A stretch of DNA of 64,000 nt from Mesocentrotus franciscanus (taxonomy: Eukaryota > Echinodermata > Echinoidea > Camarodonta > Strongylocentrotidae), in contig CP137679.1 of the NCBI GenBank assembly GCA_037976565.1, positions 24,592,761 to 24,656,760 of the forward strand, in the 5' to 3' direction. Positions 12,184 through 22,779 of this stretch are shown here, in pieces. Both the position numbers and the translations under genes were made by a program. Within the stretch, counting starts at the first letter, position 1, and every line of letters starts with the position of its first letter. The notes under the pieces are model-generated. The model worked only from the letters and a program-made list of their open reading frames with translations, did not search any database and was not told the origin of the DNA.

Positions 12184-14865
12184 TTTTTTCTTTTAAAACT
12201 TTTATTAATCAAGTAATTCGTATATACATCATAGTAACAATAATCATAAAATCACTGCACAATAACTACAAAAGTTAAAACAGATGAAAAACGTCAAACA
12301 ATATGAAAATGGTGGGTAACACTTTATCCCTACAATATATATCATAGGATTAAAAAAAATTCTTCCACAGAGGACCATTTCTTATAGTGCATTCCTTCAA
12401 TCTTCTTCTGTTTTGCAATGTTAAGTTCTATGTATTTCGTATTACTGATGAAAGACGTTAGCCCACTTAAACATGGTTTTGCGTTTTTACATTTTGGATA
12501 TAAATATATCTTTTAAAAATCAGCAGCAAATGATCGAATAACATTACATTGGGCCCTTTCCAATCTTTGATGAATCCAAACATCATTCTTTTCATACTGA
12601 GATCTTCAAACTTAACGTTAAATTTCTGGCCAATCTTATCAACAAATTCCTGTCTAAGCTTAGAAGCAACATCACAATCATAAAATATATTAACAGGTGT
12701 TTCTAAAGTTGAATTACAAAATGTACAATTCTCTGACTCAACTAATTTCATCTTGTACAATCTATTATTAGTATAAAGTATGTTATGTGACAGTTTGAAT
12801 TGGAAAACTCTCATTTTTACTTCAATTGTGCACTTGAAAGGTAATGTATATATTTGTAACCAGTCGTTCTCTTGAACATCAAAGGTGCTAGAAAATAATT
12901 GTTCACTAACTGGTATTGCTATTACTTCAGAAAGAAAACCCTTGTACACTATTTTCGCCTTGAGTTTATATAGTTCAGATACCAAGAACTCTAATTGTGA
13001 GTGCTCTTCGCTTTCTCTATTCAAGAACATTTGAAATACCAAGGGATTAAATTCACATTTCCACTCTTTTTTTCACAGAGTTCACTATTGCCATGTATTG
13101 TAAAAAATATTTGTTTGAAACACCTTTTCATTCCAAAAATCAAAATGGAGAATTTCTCCATTGTTATCAAACAATTGGTATATGTTACAAAGCCCTGCCT
13201 CATGTAAAGCCTTACAGTATACTGACTTTTTATCCACCAGAATGAACTTATTATTCCAAACACACTGCTTCAGTATACTGACCTGACTTCTATCGTTATT
13301 GACCAGTTCACAATGAATATCTGTTTTCAACCATGCTTTTAATAAAGCAACATAAAATGGAGGGATATCCTCGATTTTGGTAGTTTCTCAATTGCATAAT
13401 TACCGACAAAAATAGATTTACCACCATATAACCTTAAGAAATTCTCAATTGAAATAGTCCAGCTATGATCTGATTTGTGAAAATATCGTTGAACCCATTT
13501 TACCAGCTGAGTATTTATCATACATTGAATATTTGGGAATTTCAGTCCCCCTTCTGAGTAATCAGCATACATAGTTGCTTTTGAAATTTTGTCCGGCCAC
13601 CCCACATAAATGAAAACATGAGCTTTTCAATATCTTTGACAAATTCAGTGGGCAATGAAATGTTGGACAAGAGATAGATTACTTTAGACATTATAAAGGT
13701 TTTTAAGATCTGTGTTTTGCCAATCAATGTTAGTCCTCTGTTTTTCCATTTAGCAAGTATATTTCTCATTTGTTTAATTCGAGTTTCAAAGTTTATTTTC
13801 CTTGCTTCTTCAGAATCATACGAGAAATATATGCCCAAAACTTGTATTCCTTTCTCTGGCCATGTATAAACACTTTCTTTTCACCTTGATGCCTATTTTT
13901 ACCAATCCACATGCCTTCAGTTTTAGATTTACTTATACAAAGACCAGACATTTTTGAAAATTCTTCAAACTCTGAAAATACATTTTGTAGGGACTCATTA
14001 CTTTTGCAAAAACATGTTATGTCATCAGCATAAGCTGTGTATTTTATTTCCTCTCCCCCCATTTCAAAACCCACTATATTGCCATTATTTCTTACTCTAT
14101 TCAAATATACTTCCAATCCCAAAATGAATAACAGGGGTGCAAGAGGATCACCCTGTCTTACTCCTCTGCTAACTTTGAAGTAACCTGTAGTGAACCCATT
14201 TACCAGAACACAGCTCAGCTACTGATATCTTTATATAGAATTTTAACCCACTGAATTAGTGAGGGCCAAAAGTTATAGGCTTCCAAACATTGGAAAATAA
14301 ATGAATGGCTCAATGAATCAAATGCCTTGATGAGATCCAATGCCATTATTATACCTTGTAAATCCTCTTTGTCTGCATAAAACATGAGGTCTGATATTAA
14401 TCGAATCCCTTTACCAATATATCTCCCTTTAACAAAAGCAGTCTGTTGACTGTTGATCAAATTTTCTATCACTTTAGACATCCTTTTGGCTAAACATTTA
14501 GAAAGGATTTTTGCATCAACATTAATCAGAGTAATTGGTCACCAGTTGCTAAGTTCAAGTTTGTCTTTGTTGGGCTTAGGAATTAGTTCTATTACCCCTT
14601 GCCTTTGTGAAACTGACATACACTCATCATTGTATGAAGCATTAAAAGAATCAATTATATATTTTGAAACATATGGCCAAAATACCTCATAAAACTCTAC
14701 TGTGAGGCCATCATTTCCTGGAGTTTTATTTTTTGCCATTTTGATCAGTTCCTCTTTTGCCTCATTGCATGATATTAAACCTTCACATGAGGCCTTTTCT
14801 GATTCTGTTTACTACTCAAGTTTACTTTGACAAATATATTCCATACAATCGTGGATTAATGTCTT
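12164..14865 (-). mobile_element. Tx1-like LINE insertion with 20-bp target duplication
   Basis: The sequence CAATCGTGGATTAATGTCTT occurs perfectly at 12164-12183 and 14846-14865 and brackets a minus-strand LINE of about 2.66 kb. The 3' end is at the low coordinate: the minus strand ends AAGTTTTAAAAGAAAAAAAA, a poly(A)-like tail, right at the duplication. The 5' end is truncated inside the second open frame, so the endonuclease and first open frame are missing. A perfect long duplication with 5' truncation is the signature of target-primed reverse transcription, and its intactness shows the insertion is younger than the surrounding repeats. It sits in the third intron's downstream side, outside the four host exons found. 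Confidence 0.92.
12467..14739 (-). pseudogene. LINE reverse transcriptase (ORF2 remnant), Tx1/L1-like
   Basis: Broken minus-strand frames carry, in order, the palm and finger motifs of a non-LTR reverse transcriptase. TPGNDGLTVEFYEVFWPY is near 14690-14725; ELIPKPNKDK near 14570; QQTAFVKGRYIGKGIRLISD near 14395-14450; ALDLIKAFDSLSH near 14305-14345; GVRQGDPLAPLLF near 14117-14160; AYADDIT near 14015-14038. Then come the LTLIGKTQILKTFIMSKVIY region near 13680-13740 and a C-terminal CTFC...YDC motif near 12670-12730, like the zinc-binding tail of L1/Tx1 elements. The first catalytic Asp (A motif) and YADD are present, but at least five frame breaks make it inactive. The order and the C-terminal motif favour the Tx1 group of L1-like LINEs. 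Confidence 0.9.
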
Positions 14866-14940
14866 GCCAAAGGACTGTAGTGCCGGGTTGGGTATTGGAT
14901 CCCTCAACCCGAGGTATGAGTGTCGAGGGAATGAACTACT
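14846..14940 (-). mobile_element. SINE, proximal (tRNA-like) part, split by LINE
   Basis: Read on the minus strand, a degenerate tRNA-like head (AACATAGTAGTTCATTCCC, then GGTTGAGGGATCC as a decayed B box) is followed by CCCAACCCGGCACTACAGTC and TTTGGCAAGACATTAATCC. The same body words occur on the plus strand at 2552-2660. The distal half continues at 12183 after removal of the LINE. Confidence 0.65.
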
Positions 14941-15132
14941 ATGTTACGACATCTCTATCTATTTCAAGCCCCCCTCTTTTTTTCTGTTACAAAATAATAC
15001 TGAAATATACTACCCAAACGTATTTTTTTGTCACATAAAACAGTGTGTTGCCTACTGGAACAGGTTGGTTTTTGTAAAAAAAAAACATATGGCGAATATA
15101 AAAATTCAGCAGACAAGTTGTAAAATTGAAGA

Positions 15133-15269
15133 CGATCACAAAAAATATCAACCTCAGGCGATTTCAATGGCCAACGACATACTACGTAATCCGAAAATGA
15201 TTTCTTTGGGACACCCAATAGGGTATTGAAATTGCCCTTGAGTTGATTTCTCGAAAGTAGTTGTGATCG
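15133..15269. mobile_element. Inverted-repeat element FB-A, copy 2
   Basis: The left end CGATCACAAAAAATATCAAC and the right end GTTGATTTCTCGAAAG...TTGTGATCG are inverted. The inside includes ACGTAATCCGAAAATGATTTC and GGGTATTGAAATTGCCC, both shared with copy 4. Length 137 bp. Confidence 0.75.
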
Positions 15270-15455
15270 TGTTTTTGACGATAAAATTTGTAAGCATATG
15301 CCCAACAACTCATTCACTTATGATAGTACTCTTACTTACTCTTCACGGCTACACAATTATATTGTTCTATTGTAATGGTTAATGGTTATTGATTGAAATA
15401 CATAAATGTTTATAGAAAAAAATTCATGCTATGTTTTGAATAGTTTCATAAAAAT

Positions 15456-15570
15456 ACGATTGTAAAGTTGTTCAAGAAATCAACCTAAGGCAATTTCAAT
15501 ATTCTCATGCATCGCCAATTGAAATGTGCCAACTTGACAATATCACATTACGTAATTTGAACATAATTAT
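15456..15570. mobile_element. FB-A element, copy 3, one arm only
   Basis: Only the left arm (ACGATTGTAAAGTTGTTCAA, then GAAATCAACCTAAGGCAATTTC) and the middle (CACATTACGTAATTTGAACA) are recognisable. The matching right arm is lost. Confidence 0.6.
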
Positions 15571-15875
15571 AGGTAATACGAGAGTATAGTATGTGTATTG
15601 TGTATTTATTAGGAAACCAACTTCACGTAGTCCATGAACATATATTTTTTAAAATATAAAACATGCGAAAAATATATACCAACACTAACTATATGAGAAG
15701 AAAATTGAAAATGCATTTGCGTTTAATTTTTTTGAAAGTCTTGTTTATAACTTGTACAAACTATTTTCCACACGCTGTACGACATTCTAAACTCTAATTA
15801 AAAATGATTGAAAAGATCGGGTAGAAAAAAAAGAACCATGAAATAGAATAAATGAAGATGAAAAAGATTGCTTAC

Positions 15876-15976
15876 TTTTAACGATGTAAATTTCGAAGGA
15901 TAGAAACCTCTGTTACCGGACGATACGCTCTGAATTCTGTCTTCGCTGATGCCTGTCTTCACCCCAATGTTTGGAC
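15876..15976 (-). CDS. Betaglycan-like gene, candidate exon 4
   Basis: A 101-bp exon is proposed from splice signals and frame. The minus strand has a pyrimidine-rich acceptor (TTCTCATTCTCAATTTAG) just before base 15976 and a strong donor GTAAGC after base 15876. The exon begins with two bases that complete the codon left open by the exon ending at 18341, giving Gly. It then stays open for 33 codons starting PNIGVKTGISEDRIQSVSS and ends in phase 0. It has no clear similarity to known betaglycans, where a linker joins the two halves of the orphan region, so the assignment rests on phase and signals alone. A repeat starts only 36 bp upstream, inside the preceding intron. Confidence 0.5.
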
Positions 15977-16011
15977 CTAAATTGAGAATGAGAACGAAGT
16001 AACAAAATTTG

Positions 16012-16674
16012 CGATCGCAAAGACTTTCGTAAATCAGCATAACGCAATTTCAGTAGCATTGGCCACCACCTATTGAAATATGCGGACATTACAACGACGT
16101 AATACGTAATCTGAACATCATTTCTACTTTAAAGGTAATGCAAAGTTTTGGGAAATTTTGAAAAATGGATGGATAGTAATTCATTAAAATTTTGATATAT
16201 TTGGATGCCCCTGTGGATATATTATAAGCACTAGAAAATTTAGCCTCTAAAACACTTCTGCTTTCGAGAAAATCGAATAGTCAAAATTTACCGGTGCTCC
16301 CGGTAAATTTCAAATATTTCAACTAGCGCCAAATGCCATTCCATGGTAGCTGCGACCATGAAAATATCAGAATATGCAGTTCTGATATATAATTTCCAAA
16401 CGGGTATAGCAAATCGGTCGATTGTAGCCAAGAAACATTGTTTTAACGCTAAAGTCTTGAGAGGGAGCTATACAACATAAAGAGTTTATTATTTACAATT
16501 TCATCACTTTAGACTAGATTTCAACCGCGAAAACGATCATTGAATATTGTAAAATCGCATATGCTTCCAATATGTTTATTTGAACCAAATTCATGACCCT
16601 ATACCAAAACTTTGTATTACCTTATAGGTATTAAAATTATCCTTGAATTGATTTCTCGAAAGTCTTTGCAATCG
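16012..16674. mobile_element. FB-A element, copy 4, split by a TTAA MITE
   Basis: The left arm begins CGATCGCAAAGACTTTCGTA and the right arm ends GATTTCTCGAAAGTCTTTGCAATCG at 16650-16674. The roughly 165-bp element is complete only when the 16129-16626 insertion is removed. The interrupted sequence (ACGTAATCTGAACATCATTTC, then GGTATTAAAATTATCC) lines up with the uninterrupted copy at 15165-15245. Confidence 0.8.
16129..16626 (+). mobile_element. TTAA-flanked MITE, family 2, copy 1
   Basis: About 498 bp. The left end is TTAA then AGGTAATGCAAAGTTTTGGG; the right end is CCAAAACTTTGTATTACCT followed by TATA, a mutated TTAA. The copy at 22853-23358 is alike along its whole length, including the inner palindrome TTTACCGGTGCTCCCGGTAA. 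No coding capacity. It is nested in an FB-A element. Confidence 0.9.
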
Positions 16675-17911
16675 TTGTCCATGTTGATAGAGAAATGTGA
16701 AATAAACTATGATAAACCACAGGTAGATCCAGGATTTTCCTAAGAAAAGATGATGGGGGGGGACATTTTTCCCGACAGTGATTTTACTAAGGATCATTGT
16801 GTCTGAAATCCCGCCGCTCCGGCCCTCAACAGGCTCTTTCATTTGGGAAGCGGGGGTGCAAAAAATAAAGGAATAAACATAAAAGCAAAAGCACTAACAA
16901 CAACAACAATAACAACAAAACACCCTACCACTAACCTGTCATCTCTTATCAATATTAACCCTAACCGTACATATTTAACGATTGTAAAGCACCGAAGGGT
17001 GACGTCATACTGGCCAAGCTATCAAGGTTGCAGGTTCCAAAAAAAAAATTGTGCTGAACAATGGTGTGGTAATCTAGGGCCAGCCCGAAACACCGAATTT
17101 GCCCTGTTCCAGCCCGTTGCTTGAATAATTTCGAGGTGAATCTAATGCACAGGCTCTGTTGTTTAGAACCAGTAACCTGGACGACGAGCGAATATGACGT
17201 TAGCACTTCGGTACTATATAGCCTGGAGCATATTTTGTCGCCGGGGCAAAATCTTCATCCAAGCAAATTGCTCCAATGAACATTACTTAAGAATGGTGGT
17301 ACTGCCCTCTCTAGTCGTATATGTCCGCCTACAAACTGACTCAGCAGACCCCGGTTTGGGGCTGAGTCACGTCTTTTGGATGGTGACGTTAAAGGTCGGA
17401 CCCCAGACATAAATAATCATATCTGATTGATACACGTCTGTAAAAACACAAATTAAACACACACAAACACACACACACACACACACCCCCCTCGTGGCAC
17501 GTCCGTATAAGGGATGAGTTGGCGGATGTTAATTTATTCATCCATCATCACTTTATTCAATAACAACATCAACAAAACAAAAAAAAAATCAAACCGCCAA
17601 GGTCATGCAATGGTCGATTACATGCAGGGTAGCACAACAGTACAATAGACTATGACAATAAATAAAATGACTGTTATCGAAGTGTTCAAGCTGAGGAATA
17701 AATATTTAGGAATGACAGGGGAATTTCAGCTGCTGAGAACCGAAAGGGCGGTTTTTACTCGATATTGATATTTCACGCCCTTCTAGTTTATAATGCCAAT
17801 ATTGATCCTAAATATATAATAATCATAACATTCACATTTTTAAGATTACAAGGGATATTTATTTATTCTGCCTCTGGTCATTCTTGGATATGAATTAATT
17901 GTTATACGACG
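16675..17911. other. Intron 3 sequence with SINE-like piece and (CA)n
   Basis: A (CA)n microsatellite lies at about 17452-17488. The part at about 17335-17412, with GGTTTGGGGCTGAGTCACG and GTTAAAGGTCGGACCCCAGA, resembles the body of a dispersed SINE-type repeat; I could not find its ends. The block 17500-17780 holds TTTATTC on plus (AATAAA on minus) and may be another reversed retroelement tail. No exon was recognised. Confidence 0.45.
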
Positions 17912-18310
17912 TTTTCCCAAAGGTTCATATTTTCGAAAGCTCGCTAAATAATCCGAAGGTTCATTCATTCGAAATTCCAAAAATGAAATAGGCTCCATGA
18001 CACCGAAAATGAGATATATAGTTCATAAACCTGAAAATTTAATAGGGTTTGCTATTCCGAAAATGAAATTAGTGAAATCCGAAAATGAAATTAGGGTTCA
18101 CTATGCCATAGGTTCGTAATTCCAAAATTGAAGTAGAACCCTATATAATTATAATTTTCGGAATTATCAACCTTTGGAATAACAATCTTTTGGAATAAAT
18201 ATGCTCCATGAGAGTCGGATAAATGCTACAAACGTCTGGATTGACGAACCCTATTTGTGTATCGAAATTATGAACCTTTGTGGTTGTCAACCTTCGGAAA
18301 AAGAACCTTG
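17912..18310. repeat. Degenerate TTCCGAAAATG / AAGGTTC repeat block
   Basis: Short words such as CCGAAAATGAAATTAGGGTTC, CCGAAGGTTCATTCATTCGA and AACCTTTGGAATAACAA recur in both orientations at irregular spacing, giving a patchwork of weak direct and inverted repeats. The block borders the downstream side of exon 3. Confidence 0.6.
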
Positions 18311-18340
18311 GAAAAGACGCGTGCCCCCAACAAAAATCAC

Positions 18341-18599
18341 CTCCATTGATGGTCAGCAACCACCCATCCACCTTCTTATTCGTCCCCGTGAACGAAGCGA
18401 CATCGCAGCCGTATGTCTGCCGTACGTAGTCGAGGAATTCCGTAGTATGATCTCTGTCGTCCATTAGGGGATCAAAAGGCGACCCGTTACCAATATTCGC
18501 GATGCTGTCGGGGAGTAGTTCTACAAAGATGGGTGGTTTTTGATGGACAGCATCCGGCTCAATGCGGAAAGACATTCCGTTGTACAACAGCATGGAGCT
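18341..18599 (-). CDS. Betaglycan-like gene, exon 3 (orphan domain 1, second half)
   Basis: Exon of 259 bp, 86 codons plus one base. The acceptor is TATAACTTTTGCAG before base 18599; the donor GTGATT follows base 18341. It opens SSMLLYNGMSFRIEPDAVH and near its end contains TTEFLDYVRQTYGCDVASFT, then DGWLLTING. In vertebrate betaglycan the N-terminal orphan domain has at this place a strand followed by a helix of the type NEHLLNWARKEYGAVTSFTE and then NIYIKVGE; order, spacing and residues such as (L)..(A/V)R..YG.V.SFT agree. Residues between the two parts are a longer, unrelated loop. The frame joins exon 2 in phase 0. Betaglycan is a membrane co-receptor that presents TGF-beta-family ligands; the orphan domain is the extracellular ligand-binding half. 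Confidence 0.75.
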
Positions 18600-18710
18600 C
18601 TGCAAAAGTTATAGAGTTGTGATAGGACTATTTAATACCAGACTATTTAATACCAGATGTGGATGAGAAGGAGCATACAGAATGGAAGTAGAGGAAGAAC
18701 TTAGAATTAG

Positions 18711-18806
18711 GAGAAGAAGAAGAAGAAGAAGAAGAAGAAGAAGAAGAAGAAGAAGAAGAAGAAGAAGAAGAAGAAGAAGAAGAAGAAGAAGAAGAAGAAG
18801 AAGAAG
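18711..18806. repeat. (GAA)n microsatellite, about 32 units
   Basis: An almost perfect AGA/GAA tract of about 96 bp. In the minus-strand transcript it reads (TTC)n and lies 112-207 nt upstream of the exon 3 acceptor. The arginine-rich open frame across it is an artefact of the triplet. Confidence 0.97.
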
Positions 18807-19194
18807 ATGTACATTTGCTAGCTTATTTGATTCCGCGACTCTTCATATATATATACTCTGCTATAAATATAGGGTATCTAAGATGAAAATGAACTATTTA
18901 ACCCTTTTAAAACAGTCATTTTACATTTTTCTGGTTTGGCTCAATAACGTTTGATTCAGAACCCTAAAAAAAATAAACTAGACACTGCCAGATGCATGTG
19001 TAGAAAGAACAACATTTCTGCACACACTGCGCTCATTTTTGCTGCACATCCGACATATTTCGTTTGAAGCCAAGAAATAGAAGAAGGAATATGAGCTTTA
19101 GAATCCTTAAATCGGCAAAATGTTGAGAGTCAAAATAATAAAAGGTCTTACAATATGTTGAGATAAAAACACACTTGTTTCCAATATCAATCTA

Positions 19195-19395
19195 TACTTT
19201 TGTTCTTTTGTTTTGCTATGTATTTAATTATTTCTCTACATATTAACTTGTTTATTGTTTTACATTGTATTTTAATTATATTACATTGTATTTTAATTGT
19301 ATTATCTGATACAGGGCTCTCTTGCAAAGCAGTTTTTATGTACGGACGATCCTGTGTAAAGAACACAGAATAAATGAATAATAAATCATGAAATA
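19195..19395 (+). mobile_element. Possible LINE 3' tail
   Basis: The block ATACAGGGCTCTCTTGCAAA followed by a T-rich stretch, CCTGTGTAAAGAACACAGAA and TAAATGAATAATAAA resembles the 3' tails of CR1/L2-like LINEs, which often contain GGGCTCTCTTG and end in short AT repeats. No coding part is present. Confidence 0.4.
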
Positions 19396-19509
19396 AATAT
19401 AAATGATTATTGTTGTTCTATTCGATCAAACATGGCCATTCCAAAAACTGTTAAAATAAAGTTCTTACTCAATTATGTAATGTTTTAACAGACTAATACA
19501 GAGGAGCAA

Positions 19510-19672
19510 AATCCATCTTTTTAGGAGTCATAATCTCTTTCTCAGTGGAGTTGATCCAAGTAATCCACTCGAGGAGAAGTGCTTGAGTAACTCTGCTAAG
19601 AGTGGAATTCTACTCCAAACGAAGTGATTCCCAATTATGACTCCCTCAAAAGTAAATTTCCACTCTTGTACA
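19510..19672. repeat. Small palindromic repeat beside exon 2
   Basis: TTTTTAGGAGTCATAATC near 19518 is mirrored by AATTATGACTCCCTCAAAAG near 19632, and AGTGGAGTTGATCC/ GAGTGGAATTCTACTCC words recur inside. It looks like a short inverted-repeat element that ends about 20 bp before the exon 2 donor side. Confidence 0.45.
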
Positions 19673-19690
19673 TGCAGAGAATAAACAAAC

Positions 19691-20010
19691 CCATAAGATC
19701 TTCTCCAAAGTTACGCCTCGGTCGATGATGACGGTCAACTGGACCGGAGTCGCCGAAGCGAGAACGAGGACGATCGGCCGCTTTTCTTGCTGGTCAAGAC
19801 GAGAAGTAACACGAACGGTTACGTTTTGTCGAAGGTCAACGCTGAACCCGAACTTTCCAAGTTCGGGGGGTTCAAAGGTCATGGCAAGTACATGAATGTT
19901 AGAGTCAATGTCCCCGACGCACCCGTTGGAAGATACCGTCTGGCCCTGGTAGGAAGGCGTCGCTATCGCTTGGGGGTTATCTTTAAGAATGTAGCACTGA
20001 CCAACGTGAA
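19691..20010 (-). CDS. Betaglycan-like gene, exon 2 (orphan domain 1, first half)
   Basis: Exon of 320 bp: two bases complete a codon from exon 1, then 106 codons. The acceptor is TTTCCCATGATTTCAG before base 20010; the donor GTTTGT after base 19691 is weaker than consensus. The product starts HVGQCYILKDNPQAIATPSY and goes on SNGCVGDIDSNIHVLAMTF, NVTVRVTSRLDQQEKRPIVL and SATPVQLTVIIDRGVTLEKI. This matches betaglycan orphan domain 1 element by element: an early Cys, a second Cys in a (S)GC motif, a VHVL strand, an EVTLHL strand, a hydrophobic strand ending in P(L/V), and a GVSRLF-like strand. The two Cys likely form the domain's disulfide. Endoglin is the other possible relative; betaglycan fits better because both Cys are kept. 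Confidence 0.78.
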
Positions 20011-20124
20011 CTGAAATCATGGGAAATGCAAGAATTCATATAATTAAAGGTTTTCCCGCTCACTTTAGCGATTTGGTCATTTTAATAGGCCATTTTCGTA
20101 ATGTCATCAAATTTAATGTATAAT

Positions 20125-20291
20125 CCTTGTTAAGTGCCTCGTTACAAATTATTTAATTCACCTGTTACGAATAATTGTATTTCAATAGTTCGAATGCAAA
20201 TTGCATACATTATGTTTTGTTAGTTATGGCAAACCATAATGTTTATCCTACCTATAGTAACAACTAATAATTGTATGCAATTTGCAGTTCA
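20125..20291 (+). repeat. Dispersed repeat R1, copy 1
   Basis: The stretch TTGTTAAGTGCCTCGTTACA through TGTATGCAATTTGCAG recurs at 56084-56255 with about 80 percent identity. Inside is an imperfect inverted repeat: AATTGCATACATTATG...TTGTTAG on one side and CTAGTAACAA...TTGTATGCAATT on the other. Probably a small non-autonomous DNA element in intron 1; ends not fixed. Confidence 0.65.
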
Positions 20292-20697
20292 GTTCGATAC
20301 AGCATTTTTGGTTTGCCTATAGATATATAGTTTGGAAATAGCGTTGGGTATTTTGTTAATAATGAAAGCATGGAGGTTGAAATCACAGACACTGAATACA
20401 TACATTATTTTATCGATCTCACAGCGTATGACATATTCTAAATCAATATGTACGAAAACGTGTCGAGCTCTATATACACGCTCTAGTTCTGTTAGAGGGC
20501 GCCATTAAATGTATATCCGACCAGAAATGTGATGCAAACTCCTGGATCAGTATTTCTCGTTAATAGTTTCAAACAACAGACTGAGTATAAATTATGTGGT
20601 TGACATGAATTTCAAATCCAGTCTATTCTACTTGTGACCGTGTTGATGATGATTCTCCAGAGTGTAAAGTCTTGAGCCATACAAAGATGGAAGGGAC

Positions 20698-20989
20698 CAG
20701 GGGGTGTTTCACAAAGACTAAGATCGACTTTAAGTTGGACTTAAGTATAACAGGCCGTTCATGCCATTATTTGCTATCATTATTTACTGGCATTGGTCTC
20801 TCAAGGGATGTACAAATCATGGTAAAAATCTACAAAACTTACATTTTTGATAATTCATTATTGAAGGAAAAAATATTATCTAAAGATTATAATTTAGAGA
20901 CCAATTGGGATAGCAACCAATGGCATGAACGGCCTGTTATACTTAAGTCCAACTTAAAGTCGATCTTAGTCTTTGTGAAACACCCCCTG
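20698..20989. mobile_element. CAGGGGG-ended MITE, copy 3, in intron 1
   Basis: The most complete copy: CAGGGGGTGTTTCACAAAGA on the left and TCTTTGTGAAACACCCCCTG on the right form perfect inverted tips, followed by arms with GATCGACTTTAAGTTGGACT. It is very like the copy at 8500-8793, including the centre. Confidence 0.88.
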
Positions 20990-21496
20990 GAATAGGAGTG
21001 TGCCCGGTCAAGAAGGCAAGTACATGTGAAATAGAACCAAAAATGGTAAAACCGTACCATTTTTACTTTTAAACTATCACTGTTCCCTTTCCAAGCTTAA
21101 GAGGTCCGTCATACTAAGTTTAAAGTTTAATACTCGTTATATTATTTCTTTCTAAATTTTACTAAAAAGACGATACATCTGCCATCATGGTGATGGAAAT
21201 AATAAAGTAAATTGACAATTATCTGCGCAAGAATGGGAAATAATCCATAAACGGGTAGGATTGATGGATTCTTTCATACTCCTTCCTTGATTCTTTTTAA
21301 TCGTCAATGTGATCGGCCGAAATGAACGTACATCAATTTTTCTATGATTCTACACTTATCGAGCTCAAAGTCACATGACCAGTCTAAAAGTAGGGATAAA
21401 GAAGCATATCTCATTTTTAAATCGAGTGTACTTTGTTTTACGGGCTAAGTTACGAAAACCACTGCACTCTCGAAAACCACTTTCTCTCGTCTACTC

Positions 21497-22320
21497 TACA
21501 GTGCGTATAAAAAGGGTACCCAACTTTGGTAGCTCTTAATTAAAAATTCACAACCAATATGACTTTTAAATGTATTTCATGATAAAGAATAACTTATTTT
21601 CCGTCAAATGATACCCTATTCATAATATTTCTTTGGTCTTAAATCCTTGCCTCGTGGTTTGGTGCTTCATTGTTTAAAATGATGCAATGTATCTAGGCTT
21701 TCACAGAACCTTGTTTCTATTCATAGGATAACCTTTATGTTATTTTGAACAGCCTACTAACTTCTTGTCTCATGATATGTAAGTTCTCTCTACTCATTTG
21801 TCCACTGCGCCATTTCACATGCGCAAGGAGCATAAGGTGTTTATCTCGAAACCCAAATGCAAGAAAGTATACAAATGATGATAAGTATCAAGGAAAATGA
21901 CAGTGGACTTTCATTAAAAAAAAGATAATAATAAACTTTATCCATTTTGTATCACTCAATGAGAAGGGTTACCTCAAACAAGAGATGAGAATGAAGTCAA
22001 GATTGTAATCATCATAACGAAAAGAATATCATAAATTGTGCTTGTAATAAGCATTTCCATGTGTTTGAGTTAATATCAACACCATTTCTTTTCAACTGCC
22101 TAATATTCAATGTAAATAAGTGAGCAATTGTGTCTGGAATGAGATAACAAAAACATAATGGCTTTTGATCAACATTCACTGAATTCACAGAATTATGAAT
22201 ATGGTATCATTTGACAGGGTTACCCTTTACCATGATATATTTATTATTCAAGGTCACCAGGTTGTAACCTTATAATAAGAAGTTACCAAAGTTGGGTACA
22301 TTTTTTTAATACGCACTGTA
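21497..22320. mobile_element. Tc1/mariner-type MITE (TA-flanked), in intron 1
   Basis: The left end is TA then CAGTGCGTATAAAAAGGGTA, continuing CCCAACTTTGGTA. The right end is TACCAAAGTTGGGTACATTT, then AATACGCACTG and TA. The inverted repeats are about 33 bp, and the outer TA on both sides fits the TA target duplication of Tc1/mariner transposons. An inner inverted pair (CAAATGATACCCTATTCATAA at about 21605 and TTATGAATATGGTATCATTTG at about 22194) shows the 824-bp element is a large foldback. No transposase frame is present. Confidence 0.88.
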
Positions 22321-22779
22321 TAGCGTTGAGGATTCTAAACTTGTACTATTTCAGCACTGCATCTTTATCATGAATAAAATACAGTTATATACAGCCATGT
22401 TATACCTCCATGATCAAGTGATCATAATGTTCTCTGTCTTTTTCTTGCTGTGTTTATGTTTCATACATAATAATTATATCTACGTTGTTCATGATTGTTT
22501 TCAAGCATACTTCGTCTGTGTTTGTATTGTACCCTGTCATCAATTGATAATCATTGTAAGAACCAATGGAAAATGAAATGAGGAATACCCCAAATGTTGA
22601 AAATAAAAAGTTGATCAACAATTTTACAACACGATATAGGTCTGCTTTACGTGCAATCCTAAAACGGGGGCAATCAGGTCTCTCACACAGTCCACTTCTT
22701 TTCTACAAATCGTCTGTTATCATAACCAATGGTATGGTACGATATGAAATTAAGCAATATGTCAATTAAAATAGCTTAC

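Noticed and set aside
18682..18954. Poly-arginine protein
   Set aside because: It is a translated (AGA)n microsatellite.
19787..20014. Plus-strand 75-codon frame
   Set aside because: It overlaps the better-supported minus-strand betaglycan exon 2 and has no homology or splice signals.
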